A stretch of 64,000 nt of DNA from Halobellus inordinatus (GTDB lineage: Archaea; Halobacteriota; Halobacteria; Halobacteriales; Haloferacaceae), in NCBI RefSeq assembly GCF_024464655.1, contig NZ_JANHAV010000005.1, positions 1-64,000 of the forward strand, read 5' to 3'. The translations under genes and the position numbers were made by a program. Positions within the stretch are counted from its first letter, which is position 1; every line of letters starts with the position of its first letter. The notes beneath the pieces were generated by a model. The model searched no databases. It was not told the DNA's origin and was given only the letters and a program-made list of their open reading frames with translations. Below, one piece after another: positions 17,286 to 24,860 of this stretch.

Positions 17286-17471
17286 TACAGTCATCATAGA
17301 CGTGAGCGCGAGCAGGTAGAAGTGGACGCGGCCACGTTCCACGCCACCGAGCTGAAGCACGAACAGACGAAATTCGTGCTCGACGACTTCCACCAAGTGC
17401 AGAATCCACGGTGGATGACAGACTAGTACTTTGAGTTGGTGCCAGTGAAGTACGACGAACTGAGAGCTTGA
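17286..17471 (+). pseudogene. C-terminal fragment of a large gene, possibly a DNA methyltransferase
   Basis: One plus frame reads A-T-E-L-K-H-E-Q-T-K-F-V-L-D-D-F-H, continues to P-R-W-M-T-D, meets a TAG at 17424-17426, and resumes as Y-F-E-L-V-P-V-K-Y-D-E-L-R-A before TGA. The text is coherent on both sides of the internal stop, so this is a decayed gene end. I associate this wording with the C-termini of haloarchaeal restriction/modification methylases, from memory only. It suggests that a second modification system once lay here. Confidence 0.45.
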
Positions 17472-17623
17472 ACTAGGCTCTGATTTTGGCTAATTAGTCA
17501 TCTAACAGCTGTTTCAGGGGTTTAGGAGACTGTTTACGAAGTATTAGAAAATACTATATCCCACAACGCTTACCACTCGGGAGGTTATCTTCCCAACCAA
17601 GCGGGAGAATTGGAAACACTACT

Positions 17624-18088
17624 ATGCCCGACGTACTGCTCCCACTGGCACTCGCTTATGTTGACGGCAATGACGAGATCGAGGGAGCGACGCGGTTCCA
17701 GAAACTCGCATTCTTGAGTCAGGAAGAGACGAATATTGACCAACTCCATAAATTCCAAGCGGACAAATACGGTCCATTTTCTCCCTCACTGGCGGCGGCA
17801 ATCGATTCTTTAGAGAACAAGGGCCTGATCAAAAAAAGGGTAGAGAAGACACGATCAGGCAAACAAAAGTACAACTACAGGATCACGGATGCTGGGCGGC
17901 GGGTCATTAAATCCCTCCAGCAGGACGATGACAAGAAGGAGAAAGTGGAGGACATTCTGAGTGCCACCCAAGAAATTAAACGCAAAAACAAAGATATGCC
18001 GCTGGATCGGTTGCTGAGGTACGTTTACAAAAAGTATCCCAGCTACACCACAAAAAGCGAGCTGGACATCGCAGATGAGGTTCGATAG
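17624..18088 (+). CDS. Winged-helix protein, YwgA/Panacea-like
   Basis: The 154-residue protein has the pattern RFQKLAFLSQEE, then K-Y-G-P-F-S-P-S-L and a helix ending in N-K-G-L-I, followed by a beta-wing (KYNYRITDAGR). This resembles the YwgA and Panacea (DUF4065) type winged-helix proteins, some of which are antitoxins. The C-terminal 50 residues are lysine-rich. It converges with a membrane-protein gene, six bases between stops. Regulator or antitoxin is the likely role; no toxin is identified. Confidence 0.6.
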   Translation: MPDVLLPLALAYVDGNDEIEGATRFQKLAFLSQEETNIDQLHKFQADKYGPFSPSLAAAIDSLENKGLIKKRVEKTRSGKQKYNYRITDAGRRVIKSLQQDDDKKEKVEDILSATQEIKRKNKDMPLDRLLRYVYKKYPSYTTKSELDIADEVR

Positions 18089-18094
18089 AAGGGA

Positions 18095-18895
18095 CTACTC
18101 ATCCGCACCTTCCTCCTCATCACCCTCCAAATCGTCAGTAGACGTCCCTTCTTCGTAGTCCGAGAGATTAGTAGATGCCAGTTTTTCTACAGCCTCTTCT
18201 GCTTCCTCTCGATCTTGTTCGTCGATTTCACTCTCTTCCATCCGCCCTTGATTCGGGTCCTCGTTCGTGAAGACGATATACGAGATCGCGTCAGACTGGA
18301 TTAAGATGCTCCTGCCGAGGTCTTGCGTATCCGTCTCGGTCCCATCTTCACCAATAACAACCTCAAACGGATCTTCAAGAAATAGCTCTCGTTTTGATGA
18401 TTCCCACGCTGTATCGTTGAAATTACCCCTAACGATGCTACCGTCGTCAAGCACAATGTCCAGCGGCTCACCGTCTACGGGGATTTCGTCGAATGCGTAC
18501 TCCCACGGCTCGCGTGGGTCAAGAACCTGATCCGATTTGATAACTTCACTGTCGATCAGTCCAACGACTCCTCCACCGACCCCAATCACGACCAAGTGAA
18601 GCAGATAAAGAATCGATATCTCTGCAATCGAGAATTCCAACTCGGAACGAAGGACTGTCTGGAGGTTATTTTCGATCGCGCCACCAACGGTCTTCGCCAC
18701 TGGAACAACTGCTCCGGAGAATGCGTATAGAATCGCGATCGAGACTAAACTCACCAGAACGCTCCAAGCAACCCACTGTATTCTGCTGGGAGATGGATTT
18801 CGCTGAGCGTACTTGAAGAAGAGTTGGAGTCCAAGTACACCCGGAGCTAATAGCAGCAGAATCACCACCAGACTCAACGATACGCCGGTCACCAT
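18095..18895 (-). CDS. Membrane protein, DUF6338-like
   Basis: The 266-residue protein has three or four N-terminal membrane helices (about residues 5-28, 40-66 and 88-116), then a soluble domain with short strands (DIVLDDGSIVRGNFND) and a long acidic tail of about 60 residues. This matches my recollection of the DUF6338 family, whose role is unknown. It faces the winged-helix gene tail to tail. The gene is mildly AT-rich compared with the core. Confidence 0.55.
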   Translation of the reverse strand: MVTGVSLSLVVILLLLAPGVLGLQLFFKYAQRNPSPSRIQWVAWSVLVSLVSIAILYAFSGAVVPVAKTVGGAIENNLQTVLRSELEFSIAEISILYLLHLVVIGVGGGVVGLIDSEVIKSDQVLDPREPWEYAFDEIPVDGEPLDIVLDDGSIVRGNFNDTAWESSKRELFLEDPFEVVIGEDGTETDTQDLGRSILIQSDAISYIVFTNEDPNQGRMEESEIDEQDREEAEEAVEKLASTNLSDYEEGTSTDDLEGDEEEGADE

Positions 18896-19277
18896 TTTGT
18901 CAGCTCACTTCCCAGCACTTGCTTAGACGCCCAGGCTGGCGTCGCCCCGTGAAAGACAAAGGTTGGTGGCGTGGCAGGTCGGTTAAGGCTTCGGTATCGA
19001 CAGTTCCCTCTCCACATATCCCAAAACGATTACCTAATCCAGGACTGCCCACGATGAATCGGTGTACGCCACTTTTGAGTAAGAAGGTTGGCAGGCCGAA
19101 GTGAAAGTGAAATATTGATGTGCTATTCCCACCGCTGTGGTGGGATTATGCAACTGAATAAAGGGGGTACTGAGGCATCTTACAAGTAAGAAACCACAGC
19201 CAAGTCAGACTCAGAGCTGTTTTTAAACAAGGACAGAATTTGAATAGAGACATCTCAGATATTCATCCATTTTGGCG
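18896..19277. other. Intergenic stretch at the edge of the integrated element
   Basis: No gene is evident in these 380 bases. A perfect hairpin TCCCACC-GCTGT-GGTGGGA lies at 19127-19145. Base composition changes here from the AT-richer island to the GC-rich integrated element, so the left junction of that element may lie in this stretch. I found no tRNA gene or repeated attachment core. Confidence 0.4.
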
Positions 19278-19598
19278 CTACCCAAACCCGGCCCACCACC
19301 CAGGCCGCACAGCGTGCGGCGGCCGCGGAGCCGGGATCGGCCGTCGGAGATTCGCATCCAGTTCGCCTTCCAGATAGAGATGCCCATCAGTCGTGATCGA
19401 GTAGCGATCGTCGAGGCCGTCGCGGCGACGCCGATGTAGGAAGCCGGCCTCCGCTAAGATTTCGCAGCGTTGTCGGACCAGCGCTGCTCGTCCATCAAGA
19501 TCGACAGCAATCTCCCAGGCCGTCAGCTCCGGGCCTTCATTGAGGTGTTCTAAGATGCGCTCATCAAGGATGATCATCCAGTTTGCCGATTGGAGCAT
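19278..19598 (-). CDS. PhiH1 repressor-like winged-helix protein
   Basis: The 106-residue protein begins ANWMIILDERILEHL and continues with a helix-turn-helix (TAWEIAVDLDG) and a wing (RYSITTDGHLYLEGEL), the layout of the haloarchaeal PhiH1-repressor group. The tail (about 20 residues) is Pro/Arg-rich. It starts immediately after the stop of the neighbouring repressor and shares its operon. It probably controls the divergent operon through the palindrome at 19950-19972. Confidence 0.7.
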   Translation of the reverse strand: MLQSANWMIILDERILEHLNEGPELTAWEIAVDLDGRAALVRQRCEILAEAGFLHRRRRDGLDDRYSITTDGHLYLEGELDANLRRPIPAPRPPHAVRPGWWAGFG

Positions 19599-19901
19599 CT
19601 ACGCCTCCGCCGAAGCGTCCCCGTTGTCGGTTTCCTCCTGTTCCTCCAGTGACGAGGCGTCGAGCTCTCCGTTCAAGTACTGTTCTCCTTCCGAGGTAAT
19701 ACCGTAGACGCCGTTCCCGAGACCGTGTACCAACCCATACTCTTTGAGCCGGCGAAGACGACGAGAGACGGAAGACGGGTTGATATGAATATGGTCGTCG
19801 TTGGCGAGAGGTGTCGGAGCCGCTGGTCCTTCCTCACTGAGGAGTTCAAGGAGTCGGTCATCCCAGATAGTCATCCAATCCGCGCTTTTCCTGCGTCTCA
19901 T
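19599..19901 (-). CDS. PhiH1 repressor-like winged-helix protein
   Basis: The protein starts MRRRKSADWMTIWDDRLLEL and shows a helix-turn-helix (INPSSVSRRLRRLKEYGLV) and a wing ending in S-E-G-E-Q-Y-L. I chose the ATG at 19901, which follows a TATA-like TTATATT; ATGs at 19913 and 19937 would only add residues. It is the first gene of the leftward operon and, with the next gene, likely represses the rightward operon of the integrated element. Confidence 0.7.
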   Translation of the reverse strand: MRRRKSADWMTIWDDRLLELLSEEGPAAPTPLANDDHIHINPSSVSRRLRRLKEYGLVHGLGNGVYGITSEGEQYLNGELDASSLEEQEETDNGDASAEA

Positions 19902-19949
19902 TACATATACCATCCCGAATATAACACTTCGTTGCATCGGTGAGCACGA

Positions 19950-19972
19950 GAAGTAACATCAGATGTTACTTC
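19950..19972. promoter_or_regulatory. Perfect palindrome, likely repressor operator
   Basis: GAAGTAACAT and its exact complement ATGTTACTTC face each other across three bases (CAG). The site lies between the repressor operon on the minus strand and the operon that starts at 20121. A 10-bp arm with a short spacer is what a winged-helix dimer would bind. Confidence 0.6.
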
Positions 19973-20065
19973 AGCACTGTCGTTGCATTTATCACATATG
20001 GCGTTAGATGTGCAGTTAGCAGGCCCGAGAGAGATACCCTCGGCTCAGTGAGACTCAGTATAGGT

Positions 20066-20118
20066 CGCAGTACGGTGGTACCAGCACCGTACTGCGGCGG
20101 GTTCTGCGGAGGCAGAAC
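20066..20118 (+). promoter_or_regulatory. Two tandem inverted repeats directly before the operon start
   Basis: The first is a perfect 12-bp repeat CGCAGTACGGTG / CACCGTACTGCG (20066-20077, 20085-20096). The second is GTTCTGC / GCAGAAC (20101-20107, 20112-20118) and ends two bases before the ATG at 20121. They could be operators in DNA or hairpins in the leader that control translation of the first gene. Confidence 0.5.
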
Positions 20119-20120
20119 CA

Positions 20121-20555
20121 ATGTCGACTTTCGACACTGCGGCCCTTCGAGGCCGCGCGACGACAGACGCACCGACTCCAAATAACAGCGGCGACTGCGC
20201 CTTTTGCACGAACCGAGCGACCGGCATCGACGCGCGCACCGGAAAGGCGGTGTGCCGATCGTGCGGTCGGGCACTCGACGACAGCGGGCACCGACTCGTC
20301 ACCGACGGCGGCTACCCCGAACCGGACGTGCTCGACGTCGTCGACGCCCCGGAAGGGAAGTCCTGCCGGCAGTGGGTCGAAGGCGACGACGGGAAGATGG
20401 TCGTCTGCGGCGAGCCGGCGGCCGTGATCGTGGTCTACGACGGGCTGACGAGACCCAATCGAACGAAGCCCCGGAATCTGCTCGCCTGCGACGACCACGG
20501 CTGGACGCGCGATCGCGACGTGCGAGCGGCGGTCGCGGGAGGTGCCGCGGAATGA
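20121..20555 (+). CDS. Zinc-finger protein of the integrated element
   Basis: The 144-residue protein has the Cys pairs C-A-F-C (26-29) and C-R-S-C (45-48), which form a zinc-binding site, then single cysteines at about 82 and 96 and a C-D-D-H near residue 122 that may form a second site. No enzymatic motif is visible. It is the first gene of the operon and overlaps the clamp gene by four bases. It may bind nucleic acid. Confidence 0.65.
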   Translation: MSTFDTAALRGRATTDAPTPNNSGDCAFCTNRATGIDARTGKAVCRSCGRALDDSGHRLVTDGGYPEPDVLDVVDAPEGKSCRQWVEGDDGKMVVCGEPAAVIVVYDGLTRPNRTKPRNLLACDDHGWTRDRDVRAAVAGGAAE

Positions 20556-21415
20556 GCGGCAGCACCTCACAGACTCGATTCTTCTCGGAACCCTCGGGCG
20601 AGTCCGTCGAAATCGAGACGAGCGGCCGCACGATTCGGCCGCTGATGGCGCTGCCGACGGTGCTGGTGGACGAAGCGAAACTGCGATTCGACGCGGGCGG
20701 CCTGCACACGACGGCCGTCGACCCGGCGAACGTGGGAATGGTCGGGATCAATGCGAAGCCGGCGGCCTTCGAGGGCTATCACGTCGACGGCGCGGACGAC
20801 GTGCTGATCGGCGTGAATCTGACGCGTCTCAAATCCTCGCTCTCGGACGCGCGACTCGGGAAGTCGACGGACGACCCGGTCGAGTTGGACATCGACGCGA
20901 CGCGGACGCTCGTGAGCATCGATCGCGAGTACGACGTGACGACGCTGTCGCGGACGGACGAACTGCTGAACATCGAACCCGAGTCGATCCGGCAGGAACC
21001 GGACATTCCGAACCTCGAACTGTCCTACCGCGCCGAGCTGGACGTCGACGCGTTCTGCGACGCGGTCGACTACATTCCGACGGACCACGTCGAGCTCGGC
21101 GAGTTCGACGGGCACCTGATTCTGAAAGGTGACGCCGACGGCGACGAGATGACGCGGTCGACGCGAATCGACGTCGGCGACGTCGCCGAGCCGATCACGG
21201 AGACGCCGACCGAGAACGCATCGAGCATCTTCTCGATGAGCTATCTCCGCGATATGGCGAAGGGCCTGAAGAAGGCGAAGGTCACGTCGCTGTCGGTCCG
21301 GTGGGGCGAGGAGTTCCCGCTGATGCTCGACTTCGAGCGGCGCGACGACGAGACGGTGCTCTACGAGGGCCGGTATATGCTCGCGCCGCGGATCCAGTCG
21401 GGAGGTGCCGAATGA
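20552..21415 (+). CDS. PCNA-like sliding clamp of the integrated element
   Basis: The 287-residue protein reads like an archaeal PCNA. It has the two-domain pattern with M-A-L-P-T-V-L-V-D-E-A-K near residue 30, H-T-T-A-V-D-P-A-N-V-G-M-V (about 52-64), and the C-terminal repeat F-S-M-S-Y-L-R-D-M-A-K-G-L followed by strands ending in Y-M-L-A-P-R. Cellular haloarchaeal PCNA is about 247 residues, so this is longer and divergent. It would load onto DNA as a ring and recruit the host or element replication enzymes. The ATG overlaps the previous stop (ATGA), as does the next gene. Confidence 0.8.
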   Translation: MSGSTSQTRFFSEPSGESVEIETSGRTIRPLMALPTVLVDEAKLRFDAGGLHTTAVDPANVGMVGINAKPAAFEGYHVDGADDVLIGVNLTRLKSSLSDARLGKSTDDPVELDIDATRTLVSIDREYDVTTLSRTDELLNIEPESIRQEPDIPNLELSYRAELDVDAFCDAVDYIPTDHVELGEFDGHLILKGDADGDEMTRSTRIDVGDVAEPITETPTENASSIFSMSYLRDMAKGLKKAKVTSLSVRWGEEFPLMLDFERRDDETVLYEGRYMLAPRIQSGGAE

Positions 21416-21972
21416 CCGACGACGCGCTCACGCTCCGCGCGTCCGGCCCCGCGCTGACGACCACCGAGACGGAACGCGACGGCGTCGCGATCGAGACGAC
21501 CGTCACGGTCGACCTCGAAGCCACGCTGGACGTCGGCGCCGACTGGCTCGACGAACACGCGACCGTCTTCCGCAGCGGCGGCGCACAGCTCGCCCACGCG
21601 AACGTCGCGCGCTTCGTCACCGAGACGCTGAGCGACGCGGAAGCCGAGTACGAGCCCGAAGACGAGAGCGAGTGGGACCTCCGACTCAGCGGCTCGATCG
21701 CGGCGTGGCAGGCCGCGGTGGTCCCGCTGGCGAAGCGCCACAGCTCGCGGGTCGCGGGCGAGGACGACGTCGCGAACGCGGTCTGTGCGATCCTCGACGA
21801 CCTCAGCGAGCACGCGGCCAGCGACCGCCCGCAGTTGGCGCTGCTGGACGTTCTCGAAGACTACGACCCAGACGACTACGCGAAGCAAAACGTCCTCAAC
21901 GCGCTGTCTGCGCCCGACAGTGAGCTGACGACTGAGGCGACGCCGACCGCGGAGGTGTCTGCGGATGACTGA
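21412..21972 (+). CDS. Hypothetical protein, clamp neighbour
   Basis: The 186-residue acidic protein starts with strands (LTLRASGPALTTTE) and continues as a helical domain. I recognise no motif. It overlaps the clamp gene by four bases and the next gene by eight. Coupled translation with the clamp suggests a linked role in replication or its control, which is inference. Confidence 0.6.
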   Translation: MTDDALTLRASGPALTTTETERDGVAIETTVTVDLEATLDVGADWLDEHATVFRSGGAQLAHANVARFVTETLSDAEAEYEPEDESEWDLRLSGSIAAWQAAVVPLAKRHSSRVAGEDDVANAVCAILDDLSEHAASDRPQLALLDVLEDYDPDDYAKQNVLNALSAPDSELTTEATPTAEVSADD

Positions 21973-22183
21973 CGACGACGTGCTCGCGCACCTGGCCGGC
22001 TACGGCGCGATCGTGGCCGTGCTCGCGTCGGCCTCGTGGTCCGGCGTCGCGGGGATGGCCCTCGGCGGGCTCTTCGTGATCGCCGTGGTGATCGTACTCG
22101 GTCTGGAGCTGTTCCGCTATCTCACGCGGCGACTCCGGCGAGAGGCCGAATCTGCGGCAGCGGGGGTGTCCGCCAGTGACTGA
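21965..22183 (+). CDS. Small two-helix membrane protein
   Basis: The 72-residue protein has two hydrophobic helices (about residues 12-28 and 31-50) and a basic stretch after the second helix (RYLTRRLRRE), which would stay in the cytoplasm. Small membrane proteins are common in haloarchaeal viruses. It overlaps both neighbours. Confidence 0.6.
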   Translation: MTDDDVLAHLAGYGAIVAVLASASWSGVAGMALGGLFVIAVVIVLGLELFRYLTRRLRREAESAAAGVSASD

Positions 22184-22418
22184 GGTGCTCGCCTGTCCGA
22201 ACTGCGATTCGTCGGCGAACATCTTCCGACGCAGTCCCGAGAAGGCCGTCTCGAAGCTCGACGACGGCGACGGCCGCTGGCGCTGCTCCGATTGTGATTC
22301 GGAGTTCGACGAGCCGGTTCGTCGAGAGCCGAAGCGCGGGCCGCGCCCGCAAGGCGGGCTCGCCGGCCGGCTGATGAAAGCCGACAGCAGCGACGTGACT
22401 GGGGTGGCAGATGACTGA
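22176..22418 (+). CDS. Zinc-ribbon protein
   Basis: The 80-residue protein starts at GTG and has C-P-N-C (7-10) and C-S-D-C (37-40), enough for one zinc ribbon, followed by a basic Gly/Arg stretch. It resembles transcription-factor-type ribbons in many haloarchaeal elements. It overlaps the previous gene by eight bases and the next by eight. Confidence 0.6.
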   Translation: MTEVLACPNCDSSANIFRRSPEKAVSKLDDGDGRWRCSDCDSEFDEPVRREPKRGPRPQGGLAGRLMKADSSDVTGVADD

Positions 22419-22542
22419 GTACGTCGAGATGATGGGTCGCGCCGATCGCGCGATGCACGACGTCGCGCAGTTCCACCTGCACGAGTTCGCGGCCGACGTT
22501 ACGGGGGTAACCGATGGTCGCGGCCGGGAGGGTTCGCAGTGA
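22411..22542 (+). CDS. Short protein linking the ribbon and integrase genes
   Basis: This 43-residue frame (MTEYVEMMGRADRAMHD...) starts inside the end of the zinc-ribbon gene and ends four bases into the integrase gene. The His-rich middle (QFHLHEF) has no known meaning. Overlap on both sides supports translation, perhaps mainly to couple integrase synthesis. Confidence 0.5.
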   Translation: MTEYVEMMGRADRAMHDVAQFHLHEFAADVTGVTDGRGREGSQ

Positions 22543-23579
22543 CGCCGACTGCGCCAGAGTTCACGCCACGAGAGGCTGTCGACCGATGGCTCGATCGGCA
22601 GTTGCTCGATAAGGCGGATCAGACAGTCAAGGGCTACCGCGGCCGGCTGAAGCACTTCGTCGACTGGGCGGAAGCCGAGGGTGTCGAACGGATGAGCGAC
22701 CTCTCGGGGTGGGATATCGAGTCCTACGAGACGCGCCGGCGGAGCAACGATTTGGAGCCGATCACGCTCCGCAACGAACTGCTGACGCTGCGGCAGTTCC
22801 TTCGATACTGCGCTCGGGTTGACGTCGTCGACGATGCGGTTCCGGAGGCGGTCGATTTGCCGAAGGTGTCGAAGAGCGACCAGACCGACGAGACGTTCCT
22901 CGAAGAGGACGCTGCCGGGCAGCTTCTCGAAGCGTTCCGAAGCGGGGAGACGCGGCATACTCGTGGCCACGCGTTCCTCGAACTGGCGTGGTACACGGGC
23001 GCTCGGCTGGGCGCGATTCGCGGCCTCGATCTCGACGACATCGACTTCGGACAGGGGTACGTTCATTTCCACCACCGACCGGAACAGGGGACACCGCTGA
23101 AGAACGGCGTCGACGGCGAGCGTGTCGTCGGGATTTCCGAGCAGGTCACCGAAGCGTTGCGGACGTACATCAGAGACCTGCGACCGAGTGAGACGGACGA
23201 GTACGGCCGGAAGCCGTTGTTCACGACGGCGCACGGTCGAATATCGCGAAATGCGCTGCGGACGACGAGTTACTATGCGACAGTGCCGTGTCGTTTCGGG
23301 GACTGTCCGCACAATCGCTCGCAGTCGTCTTGTGAGTGGTTTTCGAGCAATCAGGCATCGAAGTGCCCGTCGTCACGAAGTCCGCACCAGGTCCGTTCTG
23401 GCTCAATCACGTGGCAACTGAATCGCGGGCTTCGGGCGGACGTGGTTTCGGAGCGGGTGAACGCCTCGGTCGAGGTGATCGAGCAGCACTACGATCAGGC
23501 GAGCCCGGTCGACGAGTTTCAGCAGCGACGGCAACGGCACCTGGACAAACTGGACTTTGAGGGAGACGAAAATGAGTAA
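22539..23579 (+). CDS. Tyrosine recombinase (integrase)
   Basis: The 346-residue protein has an N-terminal SAM-like core-binding domain and a catalytic domain with R156 (TGARLGAIRG), K188 (PLKNG), H283-x-x-R286 (SPHQVRSG) and nucleophile Y318 (EQHYDQAS). A Cys-rich insert (C251, C256, C265, C276) before the HxxR motif may bind zinc, as in other haloarchaeal integrases. It starts with GTG overlapping the preceding stop. It would insert and excise the element by recombination at an attachment site that I could not locate. Confidence 0.85.
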   Translation: MTPTAPEFTPREAVDRWLDRQLLDKADQTVKGYRGRLKHFVDWAEAEGVERMSDLSGWDIESYETRRRSNDLEPITLRNELLTLRQFLRYCARVDVVDDAVPEAVDLPKVSKSDQTDETFLEEDAAGQLLEAFRSGETRHTRGHAFLELAWYTGARLGAIRGLDLDDIDFGQGYVHFHHRPEQGTPLKNGVDGERVVGISEQVTEALRTYIRDLRPSETDEYGRKPLFTTAHGRISRNALRTTSYYATVPCRFGDCPHNRSQSSCEWFSSNQASKCPSSRSPHQVRSGSITWQLNRGLRADVVSERVNASVEVIEQHYDQASPVDEFQQRRQRHLDKLDFEGDENE

Positions 23580-23703
23580 TCGACAGACGGAACTGGCGGA
23601 ATCGCAAGACCGGAAAACTGCCCCAACCCACTTCCTTTTGCGCGGAATCGACGCACAGAGCGCACCCTTTTTACTAGTCGGTCCCACAGGATCTGCTCCT
23701 TGA
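23572..23703 (+). CDS. Possible short protein after the integrase
   Basis: A 43-residue frame begins at the ATG that overlaps the integrase stop (AAAATGAGTAAT). It carries no motif, and it runs towards a small hairpin (CTGCTC/GAGCAG, 23693-23707). Haloarchaeal integrase genes often have such an overlapping tail gene, but this one could also be chance. Confidence 0.3.
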   Translation: MSNRQTELAESQDRKTAPTHFLLRGIDAQSAPFLLVGPTGSAP

Positions 23704-23939
23704 GCAGCGACACGTAGCCGCTGGAATCGAGTGACCTAGAGGTTTCAAACCCATTTTGCGGGTGATACACCGGAGACAACGAAAACTGCTATGTACCTCT
23801 TTGTGGTCTGTAAAGTGCTCGTCTGCAACGACGAAGCCGCCGACGGGACAGCAATCGCGACGAAGCGATCACCGTAGAGGAGACAGTCAGACGTATCGCT
23901 TGGCACGAACCTTTTAGGACTGGTATCCAAGCGTCAGAT

Positions 23940-24728
23940 ATGGACATCGACCTCGGATTAGAAGGCAACGTAGCGCTGGTCACCGGGAGTGCGACCGGCC
24001 TCGGGCACGCCTGTGCGGAAGCGCTCTCGCGCCAGGGGGCGAAGGTCGCCCTCGCCGCGCCGAATCTGGACGACCTCGCGTACGCCAGCGACAGGCTCCA
24101 CGCTCTCGGCGAGGGCGAGATTTTCGGTCTCGAACTCGACGTGCGCGACCCTGACCATCTGGGGGCACTCGTCGAGGAGACCGTCGACCAGTATGGTGGC
24201 ATCGACCACCTCGTGACGGGACCGCGACCACTCGAACCCGAGCGGTTTCTCGACGTCTCCAACGAGGACTGGTTCCGCGGGTTCGACCGGCTGTTTATGA
24301 GCGTCGTCTGGGCCATCCGTGAGTCTGCCGCGCACCTCGAAGCCTCCGATCAGGGGACGGTCGTCAACGTTGCCAATCCCGCCATTCCGGCACTCACCGA
24401 GGAACTGTCGGTGGCGACCGCATACGGGCGCGCGGTCCAGGGACTCGTCGAGAGCCAGGCCACGGCGTTCGCGCCCGACGTCCGCGTGAACGCAGTCGTA
24501 CCGGGCCCCCACGAGACCGCAGACTTAGAGGAGTTGCTCGCCCGACGGGTCGATGCCGGCGAGTTCGCCGACATCACGTCGGCGTGGGACGCTGTGCTCG
24601 CGGACTGTCCCTACGAGTCGCCGGGGCAGCCGCTCGACCTGGGGAAGGTGGTCACCTTCCTGTCCAGCCAGCACGCGAGTTTCGTCAACGGGGCGACCGT
24701 CCCGGTCGACGGTGGGTCCGGACTCTGA
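23940..24728 (+). CDS. SDR-fold protein lacking the usual catalytic residues
   Basis: The 262-residue protein has the Rossmann motif T-G-S-A-T-G-L-G (15-22) and a terminal V-D-G-G-S-G-L typical of short-chain dehydrogenases. At the active site the expected Y-x-x-x-K reads Y-G-R-A-V, and the catalytic Ser region reads V-A-N-P-A, so the Lys and Ser are missing; the N-N-A-G motif is absent too. NAD(P) binding is likely but normal oxidoreductase activity is doubtful. It is the first core gene right of the integrated element. Confidence 0.75.
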   Translation: MDIDLGLEGNVALVTGSATGLGHACAEALSRQGAKVALAAPNLDDLAYASDRLHALGEGEIFGLELDVRDPDHLGALVEETVDQYGGIDHLVTGPRPLEPERFLDVSNEDWFRGFDRLFMSVVWAIRESAAHLEASDQGTVVNVANPAIPALTEELSVATAYGRAVQGLVESQATAFAPDVRVNAVVPGPHETADLEELLARRVDAGEFADITSAWDAVLADCPYESPGQPLDLGKVVTFLSSQHASFVNGATVPVDGGSGL

Positions 24729-24808
24729 TACTGTCAGACAGCAGTTCGTGAATGATGTTGGCACCCACGGGGTGCCGATGATTTTCACATCGTTCTGTCC
24801 GACAGTAT
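24728..24808. repeat. 81-bp palindromic element, MITE-like
   Basis: Terminal arms ATACTGTCAGACAG (24728-24741) and CTGTCCGACAGTAT (24795-24808) pair with one mismatch. The centre holds a perfect hairpin GGCACCC-ACG-GGGTGCC. It begins at the stop codon of the SDR gene and could end transcription from both sides. The terminal arms resemble insertion-sequence ends, so a miniature transposable element is likely. Confidence 0.5.
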
Positions 24809-24860
24809 GAGCGCCGGTGTCGAATAGCCGCGGCGAGGGAGAGTCCCCGACGAGATACCG

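Larger units (their letters stand above)
19278..23703. mobile_element. Integrated virus- or plasmid-like element
   Basis: The block has two repressors, a divergent operator region, a run of overlapping short genes including a clamp homologue, and a tyrosine recombinase as the last sizeable gene. That layout is typical of haloarchaeal integrated genetic elements. The genes are GC-rich and lack virion or replication-initiator genes that I can recognise, so it may be a satellite or reduced element. Limits are those of the gene block; attachment sites were not found. Confidence 0.6.
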
